A DNA stretch of 64,000 nt, taken from JANQQN01 sp964519665. Lineage in GTDB: Bacteria; Myxococcota; Kuafuiibacteriia; Kuafuiibacteriales; Kuafuiibacteriaceae. The stretch spans positions 16,745 through 80,744 of the forward strand of contig CAZFIV010000022.1 in the NCBI GenBank assembly GCA_964519665.1, written 5' to 3'. Positions 52,566 through 62,151 of this stretch are shown in pieces (position 1 is the stretch's first letter; every line of letters starts with the position of its first letter). A program made the position numbers and the translations under genes. Under the pieces are notes generated by a model. It was not told the DNA's origin and did not search any database. It was given only the letters and a program-made list of their open reading frames with translations.

Positions 52566-53660
52566 TCAGCTCACGGTGACTTCACCCGGCGTTCGAAGGC
52601 GCTGCCGTACCCGGACCGTGGGGTCCTTGACCGGTTTGGACGCGTCGAACGGTTCGACTGCATAGCGGGCCGTCTCAGCGGAAAACTCTGCATCCTGAGT
52701 ACCACCGGTCGGCTCGACGTTGGGGGTGGGTGACTGCTCGCGGTGGAGAATCCGCTTTAGCTGGGGCGACGGGCTCGGTACCGCATGCAGTTGCGGGTGG
52801 TCGCACAAGGCAAGCGCCTGGGCCATGTCTTCGGCCGTCGACCACCGGCAGCTGGGATGTTGTTCGAGGCCTCTATCGATGACCGCCGTCAGGTCGAGCG
52901 GCAGGTCGCGGCGGTGTTGCCCGAGCGACGGAGGAACCTCCGTCGCCGCCGCCAACAGGGTATCGTTGCGGTGTTTGCGAGCGAACGGCGGTCGTTCCGT
53001 GAGCGCTCGAAACAGAACCGCGGCCACCGACCACACATCGGACCGGGCGTCGAGCCCGGCGCCCGACGCCTGTTCGGGGCTCATGTACTCGACCGTACCG
53101 ATCACCGAACCACGCTCGGGGCGGGTCCGCTTCGTCGCCGGATCGATGCGGTTTGCGATCCCGAAGTCGAGCAATTTGACCTGCAGCGAACCATAGGCGT
53201 TACGGGCCAAAAACACGTTGGCCGGTTTGACGTCCCGATGAACGAAGCCACACCGGTGCACGGCGGAGAGGGTATCGAGGAGCTTCACGCCGACCCGGAC
53301 CAGGTCCGCGGGGCGCAACCCCCCGCGCAACAGGCACGTTTCGAGGTCCTCGCCCCTCAGCAGCTCGAAGGTCACGTAGACCGACCCGTCTTCTTCGCGA
53401 CCGGCGTCGAGAACATCGACCACGCCCGGATGCTGGACGGCGGCGGCCGCTTCGGCCTCCTGGAACAATCGATTCTCCAGCCGCAACTTGGACGCCCGCA
53501 CCACCGCGCCGTGGATCAGCTTCAGCGCCACTCGGCGTTTCGTGAGAACGTGCTCGGCCTCGTAAACCGCGCCAAAGCCCCCCCGACCGACGACCCGCAG
53601 AACTTCGTATTTTCCGCCGACGGTGCGGGGGGGCGGAGGCAGGGACCGAGAACCAGACAT
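52566..53660 (-). CDS. Soluble Hanks-type Ser/Thr protein kinase
   Basis: The protein of about 364 residues has a kinase domain with G-R-G-G-F-G-A-V, the ALKL lysine, V-H-R-D-V-K-P-A-N, D-F-G and S-P-E motifs in order. The C-terminal 90 residues are Pro-rich and lack a membrane segment, so a soluble enzyme is likely. The ATG at 53660 was preferred over one 24 bp upstream because GAGG lies eight bases before it. It follows the kinase-pseudokinase gene by about 135 bp on the same strand; co-transcription is possible. Substrates unknown. Confidence 0.92.
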   Translation of the reverse strand: MSGSRSLPPPPRTVGGKYEVLRVVGRGGFGAVYEAEHVLTKRRVALKLIHGAVVRASKLRLENRLFQEAEAAAAVQHPGVVDVLDAGREEDGSVYVTFELLRGEDLETCLLRGGLRPADLVRVGVKLLDTLSAVHRCGFVHRDVKPANVFLARNAYGSLQVKLLDFGIANRIDPATKRTRPERGSVIGTVEYMSPEQASGAGLDARSDVWSVAAVLFRALTERPPFARKHRNDTLLAAATEVPPSLGQHRRDLPLDLTAVIDRGLEQHPSCRWSTAEDMAQALALCDHPQLHAVPSPSPQLKRILHREQSPTPNVEPTGGTQDAEFSAETARYAVEPFDASKPVKDPTVRVRQRLRTPGEVTVS

Positions 53661-53795
53661 TGGGAAAACCTCGGAAGGTTTCATCGACCGAATGCCAGGT
53701 GAATTGAGGACTTTCGGGAGTTACGTCACATTACGCCATTTTCCGCAGTGCGGTCCCGAAACGAGCCTTGCATGCGCCGCGGGACCGCGCGCCGA

Positions 53796-55889
53796 TCATC
53801 GATGCCGATAGCGGCGCCGAAGGGCCCGCTCGAGGGCCTGAACGAAAAGCTCCGTCGACTCGAAGCGAGCGTTCGGTTCAACCGCGCTCGCCCGAGCCAA
53901 CACCTTGGCCGCCGCTTCGTAGGACCGCTGGTCGACCCGCCGGAGGATGTCTTCGAGCATGACCGCAAGCGCATACTGGTCGGCGAGCTGGCCCGGAGGA
54001 ACGCTCGGACCGACTTCGGGCGCCAGCCGCTTCGAATCCTGCTTGTAGTTGGCCTGCCCAATCGGGCGCGGCCCTCGGAATCCCAGGACACATACCCGGT
54101 CCTTGGCCGTCACCCATACGAGATGCGGCGACAGCCAGCCGTGCACGAGACGAGCGGCTTCGGCCCGAGCCATGGTTCGGGCGAGGGCGCGAACCAGACG
54201 GAGCCCTCGCCCCGCGCTGATATCCTGATCTTCGAGGACGTTGGCGAGACTCCCGCCCGGTTCCAACGCGTACACCGAAAACGGGCGGTCTCGGCTGACC
54301 CCGACCTGAACCGGCGCTGGCAAGCCCGGATCGTCGAGGCGCTCCAGGCGTCGGCGCCCATCCTCCAGCATGCCGAGGGCCTGACCGGTGTTGGCGGTGG
54401 TAGACTCGGCAACGATGACGAACGGTTCCGCGTTGGCCTGCCCCTCCGCCCGGATGACGGCCCCGATCCCTTGGCGGTAGACCACGCTCTTTTCGACGTA
54501 CTTGTCGTCCCAAACGCGCGGCCGGGAAGGCTGGCTCAGGCGATCCGCACCCAGCCAGACGAGGGCGATGATCCCGACCATCAGGACGACGCCCCAAAAC
54601 CCTCGGCTTCGGGCTTCGTCGCGAATCCACGAATCATCGCCGGCGTCCGCATCCAGCGTTTCGGAGGCGGGCGCATCGGCCTCGACCGCCACGACCGGCG
54701 CCCCATTCGTCCCCGCAGGTCCCACAGCCGCCGTGGCCGTCCCCGCGGCGGTCTCGGCGGGGATCTCGGCGGGGGTCACGGCGGGGGTCACGGCGGGGGT
54801 CTCGTCTGATCGAGGCCGGCGCTCGGAGTCGGACAACTCCCTGAACACGGTATCCGCCAGCTGCTCGCCATTGAGGCGCCTCGCTTCCTTGAGGTGATTG
54901 GGGTCGATCTTGCCGGTCGCCTCCACGGCCCGCGCGATTCGAGCCGACAGGTCGTGGGCATCCGCGAAGCGCTCCTGAAGCCAGCGACTCACGTGCATGT
55001 GGGAGCCGGCCCGCCCCGTCAGCCACGACTCGAGGCGATCCACGACCTCGTCGGCGGACCCGAGCCGCCGTTTCGGATGGCGCTCGAGCAGGTGGGCCAC
55101 GATCTCGGACACGGCGTCGTCGGCGTCTTCCCGCAACGAGCGGACGTCGGGGACCGGAGCCGATAAAACCCGGTGAAGCGCCGTCGCGGGCACGGGGGCG
55201 TGAAACAAGCGCCGATTCGTCAGCAGCTCGAAGAAGACCACGCCGAGCGAAAAGAGGTCGGCTCTCGCGTCCGGCTCCTCACCGCGAATGATCTCCGGGG
55301 CCATATACCCGACTTTTCCCTTGAACTCGCCGGCCTGGGTCTCGGCGAGGCGGTCGCGAACCTTGGCCACCCCGAAGTCGAGCACCTTGGTGGGCCCGGC
55401 ATAGGTCAGAAATAGGTTCTCGGGACTAATGTCGCGGTGCACCAGGCCGAGGGGTTCACCGTCTTCGCCGGTCGCCGCGTGCGCATAGGCCAAGCCGGTG
55501 GCGGCATCGGCGATGACCCGAGCCGCGAGGTCTTGGGGAACCCAAATTCCATCTCGGGCACACCGCTTCAGGCAGGCGATCGCCGAGACCCCCTGCAGAT
55601 GCTCCATCGCCAGATAGAGCGCCCCCTCCTCGGAGGCGCCGAGATCGTAGACCTGGACGATATTCGGATGCGCGAGCGCAGAGGCGATCCGAGCCTCATC
55701 GACGAACATGCGTGCGAATCGGTCATCCACGGCGAGGTGGGGCAGCATGATCTTGAGGACGACAGTGCGCTCGAACCCCCCGATGCCCCTTTTTCGGGCG
55801 AGGTAGACCTCGCCCATTCCTCCGGTGGCGAGGTGCCCAACGACCTCGTACGGACCGACCCGAGCGCCTTGCCCCAGGGGTGGCGTCAT
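53796..55889 (-). CDS. Ser/Thr kinase with an extracytoplasmic pseudokinase-like domain
   Basis: The protein has about 697 residues from the ATG at 55889; a TTG six codons earlier is possible. An active-looking kinase domain (about 12-290) has H-L-A-T-G-G-M-G-E-V, V-L-K-I, V-H-R-D-I-S-P-E-N, D-F-G and A-P-E. A Thr/Pro/Ala linker leads to one transmembrane helix (about 431-447). Beyond it, residues about 484-690 resemble a kinase C-lobe: F-S-V-Y-A-L-E-P-G-G-S-L (hinge), V-H-G-W-L-S-P-H-L-V-W-V (for HRDxxPxN), V-L-G-F-R-G (for DFG), L-A-P-E-V (APE) and D-Q-Y-A-L-A-V-M-L-E-D-I-L. Catalytic and DFG aspartates are replaced, so it is a pseudokinase. It would be outside the cytoplasm. A ligand-binding sensor role is inference. 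Confidence 0.88.
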   Translation of the reverse strand: MTPPLGQGARVGPYEVVGHLATGGMGEVYLARKRGIGGFERTVVLKIMLPHLAVDDRFARMFVDEARIASALAHPNIVQVYDLGASEEGALYLAMEHLQGVSAIACLKRCARDGIWVPQDLAARVIADAATGLAYAHAATGEDGEPLGLVHRDISPENLFLTYAGPTKVLDFGVAKVRDRLAETQAGEFKGKVGYMAPEIIRGEEPDARADLFSLGVVFFELLTNRRLFHAPVPATALHRVLSAPVPDVRSLREDADDAVSEIVAHLLERHPKRRLGSADEVVDRLESWLTGRAGSHMHVSRWLQERFADAHDLSARIARAVEATGKIDPNHLKEARRLNGEQLADTVFRELSDSERRPRSDETPAVTPAVTPAEIPAETAAGTATAAVGPAGTNGAPVVAVEADAPASETLDADAGDDSWIRDEARSRGFWGVVLMVGIIALVWLGADRLSQPSRPRVWDDKYVEKSVVYRQGIGAVIRAEGQANAEPFVIVAESTTANTGQALGMLEDGRRRLERLDDPGLPAPVQVGVSRDRPFSVYALEPGGSLANVLEDQDISAGRGLRLVRALARTMARAEAARLVHGWLSPHLVWVTAKDRVCVLGFRGPRPIGQANYKQDSKRLAPEVGPSVPPGQLADQYALAVMLEDILRRVDQRSYEAAAKVLARASAVEPNARFESTELFVQALERALRRRYRHR

Positions 55890-55998
55890 GGCGGACAGAA
55901 ACGACAAGCCCCCCCATCGTCAACCGTCCCTCGGCTGGGGGCAAGCGGTACCCGCGACCACGCCCCGCCGTGGTGCCCCAAACCACGGATCTTGGCTT

Positions 55999-56025
55999 AT
56001 CCGATTGTGCGAAGGGATATCGGAT
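55999..56025. promoter_or_regulatory. Inverted repeat in the kinase/PBP1A divergent region
   Basis: ATCCGAT (55999-56005) and ATCGGAT (56019-56025) form a perfect 7-bp inverted repeat with 13 bp between, centres 20 bp apart (two helical turns). It sits between the divergent kinase and penicillin-binding-protein genes, suiting an operator for a dimeric regulator. No promoter hexamers were confidently placed. Confidence 0.35.
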
Positions 56026-56075
56026 GATTCGATCCAGGTCGCCCGCTGGCGACCGAATTGCTTGTTGCTCGCGGC

Positions 56076-58685
56076 ATGCGGACTCGACCCATGGATGAAG
56101 ATACCCAGCCGACCGTCACCGAGCCTCGCGGCCCCCTTTCCAAGAAGAAGCCCGCCCGATGGTTGGTGTGGCTTCGACGTCTGGTGTTCGCCATTTTGGC
56201 GGGCATCGTGTTCGGCGTCCTCGCCATCACGATCGGCATCATCGTGGTGTCGCAAGACCTGCCCAACATCAAGAGCCTCGACGACTACCGACCGGCTCAG
56301 GCGACCGAGGTGTACGGGCGCGGAGGGAACGTCGTGGCGCGCTTCGCAAAGGAGCGCCGGACGGTCGTCGATTACGACAAGATCCCTCAGGTGATGATCG
56401 ACGCGGTCATTTCGGCCGAGGACGCCGCGTTCTTCGAGCACGCGGGCATCGACTACGTCGGCATCGTTCGCTGCGCCTTCAAAAACGCGGTCCGGGGCCG
56501 GGCGGTATGCGGCGCTTCGACCATCACTCAGCAGACGGTCAAGACGTTCTTCCTCACCTACGAGAAACGACTCACTCGAAAGGTCAAGGAGTTGGTGCTC
56601 GCCAAGCGGATCGAAGAAGCGCTGTCGAAAGAAGACATCCTCTATCTGTACCTCAACCAGATCTACTTCGGGCACGGCGCCTACGGCGTGGAGGCCGCTT
56701 CGCGGGTCTACTTCGGAAAGAGCGTCAGCGATATCGACGTTGCCGAAGCCGCTCTGTTGGCCGGCCTCCCCCAGAGCCCCTCGCGGCTCGACCCGTACCG
56801 GCACTCTCAGAAGGCTCTCAATCGGCGCGCGTACGTCTTGGAGAAGATGTACGAGCAAAACAAGATCACGGCGGAGGTCTATGAACAGGCCAAGGAAGCG
56901 CCCCTCGAGCTGGACTGGAACTCCTCGGAGACCGCGATCGATTCGAACACTCACTACGCTGCTCACGTAAAGACGATCCTCAAGAGCCTCGAAGAAGTCG
57001 GCGAAGAGCGGCTCGATGCCGGTGGCTTGAAAGTCTACACCGGGATCGATCCCAAGCTGCAGCGGGTCGCGGAAGACGCCTTGCGCGAAGGATTGCGTGC
57101 GCTCGACAAGCGGCAAGGGTGGCGAGGCGCGATCCTGAACATCGAGGCCGACGCGCTTCGGGAAGCCCGTGAGCTCCTGGAAAAGCGGCGCAAGGCGGCG
57201 AGCAAGCGGAAGAGGAGCGCTCCTCCTCCGCCGGCCGACGACGAAGACGCCCAAGCCGGGCCTGAAGAGGAACCGCCGATAATCTGGGATCTGTCCCGCC
57301 TCGACGGCGTCAAGGGCTCGAAATCTCCCTCCGAGATCACCGAGGCGGCCCGCTTGCCCAAGTTCGAGCTCGGCGAGACCTACGCCGGCTTCGTGGTGGT
57401 CGTCGATGACCATCGTAAGGAAGCCCGGGTCGACCTCGGGGGCGTTCAGGTGGTTCTGCCGATGCGCACCGCCCTGCGCTGGGCGCACCCGTTCCAGGAG
57501 TACGAATGGGAGAAGCGCCCCACCGAGCCGAGTCAGGTCCTCAAGGTCGGCGACATCGTCCTGGTGAGGACAACCCAGCCTTACAAAACCAAAAAGGGTG
57601 AGTCCACCTCGCTGGTGCCGACGTACTACGGCAAGCTGGAGCAGACGCCCTTGGTCGAGGGCGCCCTGGTGTCGATCGACCCGCAGACCCGTGAGGTCCG
57701 GGCCCTGGTGGGCGGTTATGGTATCGGCGCCGGCACCTTCAACCGGGCTGTGCAGGCCCGCCGTCAGCCGGGCTCCACCTTCAAGCCGTTCGTCTACTCG
57801 GCGGCGTTCGACACCGAAAATTTCACCCCCGTGTCGAAGTGTCTCGACCAGCCCCGCGTTTACCGAGATCGCTGGACCGGCAACACCTGGAAGCCCCAGA
57901 ATTACGGCGGTCGGTTCTCCGGGGACATCACCTTGCGCACCGCGTTGACCCTCTCGAAGAATATCTGTTCTGTGGAGTTGATCGACAAAGTCGGCGTCGA
58001 TCCGGTGCGCGACATGGCCAAGCGAGCCGGCATCACCTCCGCGTTGCCGGGCAACCTCACCCTCGCGCTCGGATCCGGCGACGTCTCGCCCCTCGAGATG
58101 GTCAACGCGTACGCCACCTTGGCCTCCCAAGGGCAGCTCTCCCCCCCGATCTTCGTGCGGAAGGTCGTCGGTCTCGATGGAGAGATCCTCTACGAGCAGA
58201 AGTACAAGCCGAAACAGACCATCCGGCCCGAGATCACCTACATCACCACGAGCCTCATGCAGTCGGTCGTCGAAGACGGCACCGCCCGCCGAGTGAAGCA
58301 ACTGGGCCGACCGGTGGCGGGCAAGACCGGGACCACCAACGAATCTCGGGACGCGTGGTTCATCGGCTTCACCCCCGACCTCGTCGCGGGAGTGTGGGTC
58401 GGGTTCGATAACAACGCGACCCTTGGGGTCTACGAGACCGGCGGTCGGGCGGCGATTCCGATCTGGCTCGAGTACATGACCGCCGCGGTCGAGGGCTCGC
58501 CGGCCAACGACTTCGTCGCGCCGGCCAATGTGGTTTTTGCCTTCGTCGATCCCAAGACCGGAAAGCTCGCGACCCCCGATACGCCGGGGGCGTTGAACGA
58601 GCCGTTTATCATGGGCACCGAACCCCAGAAATCGACTCCGGTCGACGACATCGATCCCGATAAACCATTTGAGGATTTCAGGTGA
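56076..58685 (+). CDS. mrcA: Class A penicillin-binding protein 1A (glycosyltransferase/transpeptidase)
   Basis: PBP1A polymerises and cross-links peptidoglycan. The protein of about 869 residues has a cytoplasmic tail, one membrane helix (about 33-58) and a GT51 domain: E-D-A-A-F-F-E-H-A-G-I-D with catalytic Glu near 115, and A-S-T-I-T-Q-Q. A linker/OB-like region contains an acidic-basic insert (about 365-400). The transpeptidase domain has PGSTFKP (Ser567 nucleophile), S-K-N (627) and K-T-G-T-T (750). All catalytic residues are present. The start is uncertain (ATG 56076 or 56091; TTG 56058). The stop overlaps the next gene's GTG start. It heads a five-gene unit and is divergent from the kinase-pseudokinase gene. 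Confidence 0.95.
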   Translation: MRTRPMDEDTQPTVTEPRGPLSKKKPARWLVWLRRLVFAILAGIVFGVLAITIGIIVVSQDLPNIKSLDDYRPAQATEVYGRGGNVVARFAKERRTVVDYDKIPQVMIDAVISAEDAAFFEHAGIDYVGIVRCAFKNAVRGRAVCGASTITQQTVKTFFLTYEKRLTRKVKELVLAKRIEEALSKEDILYLYLNQIYFGHGAYGVEAASRVYFGKSVSDIDVAEAALLAGLPQSPSRLDPYRHSQKALNRRAYVLEKMYEQNKITAEVYEQAKEAPLELDWNSSETAIDSNTHYAAHVKTILKSLEEVGEERLDAGGLKVYTGIDPKLQRVAEDALREGLRALDKRQGWRGAILNIEADALREARELLEKRRKAASKRKRSAPPPPADDEDAQAGPEEEPPIIWDLSRLDGVKGSKSPSEITEAARLPKFELGETYAGFVVVVDDHRKEARVDLGGVQVVLPMRTALRWAHPFQEYEWEKRPTEPSQVLKVGDIVLVRTTQPYKTKKGESTSLVPTYYGKLEQTPLVEGALVSIDPQTREVRALVGGYGIGAGTFNRAVQARRQPGSTFKPFVYSAAFDTENFTPVSKCLDQPRVYRDRWTGNTWKPQNYGGRFSGDITLRTALTLSKNICSVELIDKVGVDPVRDMAKRAGITSALPGNLTLALGSGDVSPLEMVNAYATLASQGQLSPPIFVRKVVGLDGEILYEQKYKPKQTIRPEITYITTSLMQSVVEDGTARRVKQLGRPVAGKTGTTNESRDAWFIGFTPDLVAGVWVGFDNNATLGVYETGGRAAIPIWLEYMTAAVEGSPANDFVAPANVVFAFVDPKTGKLATPDTPGALNEPFIMGTEPQKSTPVDDIDPDKPFEDFR

Positions 58686-59548
58686 CGACAAGCGCGCCGG
58701 AGAAGGTAACGCCGCGAAAACTCACGCTGCGGAGGGCCACCAGGGGCCTGCTGGTCGCCGGGTTGATCCTTGGCGGCCTCTACTACCTAGCGGCGCGCAA
58801 CGGAGGCACAGGGCGCCTTCAAGTCCACGAAGTCCGGCGCACGCCGCTCGGTGACGGAACCGAGATGCTGCAGGCGAGGCTGTACCGCAACTGGGTGAGC
58901 GCGGCCGGTCAACTGGTCATCGTGTATCTCGATCCGGCGAAGGTCGATCTTCAGATCCTCAGGAATCCGGACCGCTTGAAGCTGGCCGAGCTGGCCCCCA
59001 ACGCTCAGCTGGTGATGAACGGAGGGTACTTCACGCCGGAGTTTCGGCCGACCGGCCTGCTGGTATCGCGAGGCGTCGAGCTGTCGCCGTTCATTTCGAC
59101 CGGTGGGCCGGCCGGCAGCGGGGTCCTGGTGGTCGAAGACGGCCAGGTGGAGCTCATCCGGCGGGAAGACGTGCGCGAACGAACGTTCGAGAACGCCGAC
59201 ATCGCGATCCAAGCGGGCCCACGCCTTATCGAGCCTGACGGCACCCGGGGGATCCACTCGGACGACCGGCATCACGCGAACCGGACATTCATCGGCGCCG
59301 ACGCCCGCGGGTGGCTGGTCTTGGGCGTCGTGTATCGAGGGGACGGCGGCGTCGGTGGCGGCCCGAGCTTGTTCGAGCTGCAACGACTGCTGCTCAAGCT
59401 CGGACCTCCTGTCACTCGGATCACCTTCGCCCTCAACCTCGACGGAGGTCCGTCAACCGGCCTTCACTTGCGGGTGCAGCCCGAACTCAACCTTTCGGAA
59501 TCCGGAACCGTCTTCTCGGCGGTTACCGTCCGGGCCCACTGGCCCTGA
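58682..59548 (+). CDS. Phosphodiester glycosidase (NAGPA) family protein
   Basis: The 288-residue protein has an N-terminal membrane anchor (about 20-38) and a NAGPA-like fold: Q-L-V-M-N-G-G-Y-F (about 110-118), T-G-L-L-V-S-R-G, R-T-F-I-G-A-D, and the C-terminal F-A-L-N-L-D-G-G-P-S-T. These match the phosphodiester alpha-GlcNAcase-like family (PF09992), found in bacteria with exopolysaccharide or cell-wall roles. The GTG start overlaps the PBP1A stop (GTGA), so translation is coupled; a role on glycan phosphodiesters at the envelope is likely but not shown. Confidence 0.85.
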   Translation: MTTSAPEKVTPRKLTLRRATRGLLVAGLILGGLYYLAARNGGTGRLQVHEVRRTPLGDGTEMLQARLYRNWVSAAGQLVIVYLDPAKVDLQILRNPDRLKLAELAPNAQLVMNGGYFTPEFRPTGLLVSRGVELSPFISTGGPAGSGVLVVEDGQVELIRREDVRERTFENADIAIQAGPRLIEPDGTRGIHSDDRHHANRTFIGADARGWLVLGVVYRGDGGVGGGPSLFELQRLLLKLGPPVTRITFALNLDGGPSTGLHLRVQPELNLSESGTVFSAVTVRAHWP

Positions 59549-59557
59549 GGGTCGCCC

Positions 59558-60760
59558 ATGATCGCCGGCTCGAGCCTCCTCCTATCGCTCCTGCTCGCCT
59601 TCGTCGCACCGGATCGGTCGGCGGAGAGGCTGGTCCGGCAACTGGCGCTCAGAGATGTTCCCAACCTCCGCTTCAGTGACCCGATCGCCGTCGCCGCGGC
59701 CCCCGGCGAACGCGACCTGGCCGACAAGGTCCTCGGGCGACTGCGCGTCATGGGAATGAGACGGGCGTTCGCGGTGATCGACGAACAGGATGCGCGCGCC
59801 ATCGCGCTCGACCGGGGAGCCCGATGGCTGCTTCAAGTGCGCCGCACGACGGCCCGACTCCACCTCGAACTGAGGATGGTCGACGCGGGCCTGTGGACAC
59901 CGCCCGCCCCCGGAATCATCGCCAGCGCCCAGATCGATACCGCCCCTCAGCCCCCCTACGCGCTGAGCCAGGCGCCCTCGCCGATCTTGGGACCGGACGA
60001 GGTCGGTCCGTTGCCGGCGCCCGGCCTGTACGGACCACCGAAAGCGGTCGCCGACCTTCCGGGCGAGCCTCTGGCCCTGGCCGCGTGCCCTGACGATTCC
60101 CCTACCCTGCTGGTCCTGACCAGAAGTCACCTCTTTCGGCTGGGCGTCGAGGGAGATTGGACCGTATTGGCCCAGCTGCCCCTCGGCGCTTTGGCGCGAC
60201 AGCCACGCCCGAGCCGCTTTGCGATCGGGGTCGTCCAGTGCACCGAAGACAGAGCCGCTTTCGGCACGTCCGACCTCCTGCACGGCCACGAGGTCGATCC
60301 CCAAACGCTGGAACCGATTCGAACGCTCGCCGGCGCACCGCTCGCCGTCGATGGCGACGACTGGCGGCCGGGGACCATCGCCGACGGCAAGCCGGTCTGG
60401 ACGACCGACGCGGGGACCCTCGTTTGGGGCTACGCCGGCGGCCGCCACGATTTCGTGATCGAACCTGACGGGGCCCTTCGCCACGACGGCGTTCAACTGA
60501 CCTCGACCGGACTCGGCGCCACGTCGTATGCATTCGAGGGTACCGTGTACTGGATTCGAACCGGTCAAGGACCCTGGTCTGGTCCTGACGAAGTTCAACT
60601 CGGCGCCCAAGACCAGGCGATCGGCGAGCCGGTCGTCTTTCCGAGCGCCGTCCGGGCCACCGCGATCGGTCGATTTCCCGACCGGGTGTGGACGCTCGCC
60701 GTCGCCCTGGCGAAAGACGATCGCACCGCCCTGCAGGCGGTTCGAGTGGTCCTGCCGTGA
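59558..60760 (+). CDS. Exported protein of unknown function, beta-rich
   Basis: The 400-residue protein has a short signal-peptide-like start (S-L-L-L-S-L-L-L-A-F-V-A-P). Its C-terminal 230 residues alternate short strands with W/Y and Gly turns (L-A-A-C-P-D-D, F-A-I-G-V-V-Q-C-T-E-D, V-W-T-T-D-A-G-T-L-V-W-G-Y-A-G-G), suggesting a beta-propeller or similar fold. No catalytic motif was recognised. It lies 9 bp after the glycosidase gene and overlaps the solute-binding-protein gene (GTGA), so it belongs to the PBP1A unit. Confidence 0.75.
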   Translation: MIAGSSLLLSLLLAFVAPDRSAERLVRQLALRDVPNLRFSDPIAVAAAPGERDLADKVLGRLRVMGMRRAFAVIDEQDARAIALDRGARWLLQVRRTTARLHLELRMVDAGLWTPPAPGIIASAQIDTAPQPPYALSQAPSPILGPDEVGPLPAPGLYGPPKAVADLPGEPLALAACPDDSPTLLVLTRSHLFRLGVEGDWTVLAQLPLGALARQPRPSRFAIGVVQCTEDRAAFGTSDLLHGHEVDPQTLEPIRTLAGAPLAVDGDDWRPGTIADGKPVWTTDAGTLVWGYAGGRHDFVIEPDGALRHDGVQLTSTGLGATSYAFEGTVYWIRTGQGPWSGPDEVQLGAQDQAIGEPVVFPSAVRATAIGRFPDRVWTLAVALAKDDRTALQAVRVVLP

Positions 60761-62151
60761 GCGCGGTGGCGGCCGTCGGCTCGGTCGGGGCGGCGCGTCT
60801 CGTCGTGCTGCTCGCCACCCTCGCCGCGCGCCCTCCCTCCTACGGAGGGGAAGTCGTCAGCTATGTCTACGGTCCGGAGCTGATCCCCGACCCTGCGCTC
60901 GCGCAGTCAGCGGCCGACGCGGCCGCGCAGGCCGCCGCTTTCGAGCGATTGTACATTCAGACGAGCGCGGGTCTGGAGCCGGTGCTGGCGCGCGGAGCGC
61001 CGGTCGTCGACGAGCGCCGGGTGATCGTGCCGTTGCGCCGAGATGTGGTGATGCACGACGGCGAGCCCCTGACCCCCCAACGGGTGATCGATGCCTTCGA
61101 GCGACTCTCCGCGCTGACCCCCGGCGCGTACGTCCTCTCGCCCGTGGTACGCCGAGGCCGGCGGCCGGCCATCAGGGCGGATGACGACCAGTTCGCGGTG
61201 CAATTTGAATTGACGCATCCCGATCCGGACTTTCCGTACTTGCTGGCCGCCGATCACGCGCGGCTGGCCTGGGACGATCTGCCCGGCCCGCTCATCGGAA
61301 CCGGGCCCTTCCGCTGGACGAGTTCCACCGAGCTGCGCCCATTTCTCGAGCACCGCGAAGGGCGGCCGTTCATCGATCGGCTCATCTGGCGACGGTACGC
61401 GTCGCGGTTCGGGGCTGGCTCGATCGCTCAGCGAGGTCGCGCGCCGATCTTCGGCGGCCCCGAGATCCCGCACCCCCTGCCCGGACCCGGGACTTGGCTC
61501 GTCCTGCAGGTGGGGACCCGTCCCGGCAGTTCGAAGATCCGACGGCGGATTCGAAGCCATATCCACGGGGCGCTCGGCCGGGAGCTGATCGTTCGGCGTT
61601 ATTTGGGCCCTGACAACCGGCCGGCCGCGGGGTTCATCGACCAACCAATCCCGGAGGATTCGGCCAGCATCGAGGGGGTTCGCCAACTCGAGCTGATCGC
61701 GCCGCGCTGGCTCCGCTTTAGGTACCGGCTCGTCGAACGGCTCCAGCTGGAGCTGTTTCGGTCCGGCCTTCGGGCTCAGGTCAAGTGGGTAGACTCGGGC
61801 GCCGCCCTGGATCCCCGCCATCGGAACTTCGACCTCCGAGTGCTCGAGGTCCGGGCGGGGGTTCCGGACGATGGGTCGCTGCGCTCCGGTCTGCATCGAA
61901 CGCTCAGCGCGGCGGCGGTGCTCGGGGTGCTGGGTGACATCCGGCCGGTCGACCTGGCCCGTTTCGCCGCCGCCGAGGACGAAGCGACGAAGACGAGGGC
62001 GCTCGCGGCCATCGAGCGCCGGGTCCGACAGGCAAGCGGGGCGGTGGTGATCGGCAAGCTGGTACCGGCGGTGGCGCTGCCGGCCGGCGTGAGTCCAGGG
62101 CCCCGGGGGATGGTCGACTGGGCCCACCTCACCGCCGAGGCCGCACCATGA
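60757..62151 (+). CDS. Family-5 (oligopeptide-type) solute-binding protein
   Basis: The protein of about 464 residues starts with GTG overlapping the previous stop and has a hydrophobic export segment (A-A-R-L-V-V-L-L-A-T-L-A-A-R-P-P). SBP_bac_5 features include L-R-R-D-V-V-M-H-D-G-E-P-L-T-P-Q-R-V-I-D-A-F-E-R-L and P-L-I-G-T-G-P-F-R-W, typical of DppA/OppA-type proteins. No ABC permease or ATPase gene accompanies it. Its stop overlaps the histidine-kinase start (ATGA), suggesting that it serves as a sensor partner instead of a transporter part. Confidence 0.85.
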   Translation: MSAVAAVGSVGAARLVVLLATLAARPPSYGGEVVSYVYGPELIPDPALAQSAADAAAQAAAFERLYIQTSAGLEPVLARGAPVVDERRVIVPLRRDVVMHDGEPLTPQRVIDAFERLSALTPGAYVLSPVVRRGRRPAIRADDDQFAVQFELTHPDPDFPYLLAADHARLAWDDLPGPLIGTGPFRWTSSTELRPFLEHREGRPFIDRLIWRRYASRFGAGSIAQRGRAPIFGGPEIPHPLPGPGTWLVLQVGTRPGSSKIRRRIRSHIHGALGRELIVRRYLGPDNRPAAGFIDQPIPEDSASIEGVRQLELIAPRWLRFRYRLVERLQLELFRSGLRAQVKWVDSGAALDPRHRNFDLRVLEVRAGVPDDGSLRSGLHRTLSAAAVLGVLGDIRPVDLARFAAAEDEATKTRALAAIERRVRQASGAVVIGKLVPAVALPAGVSPGPRGMVDWAHLTAEAAP

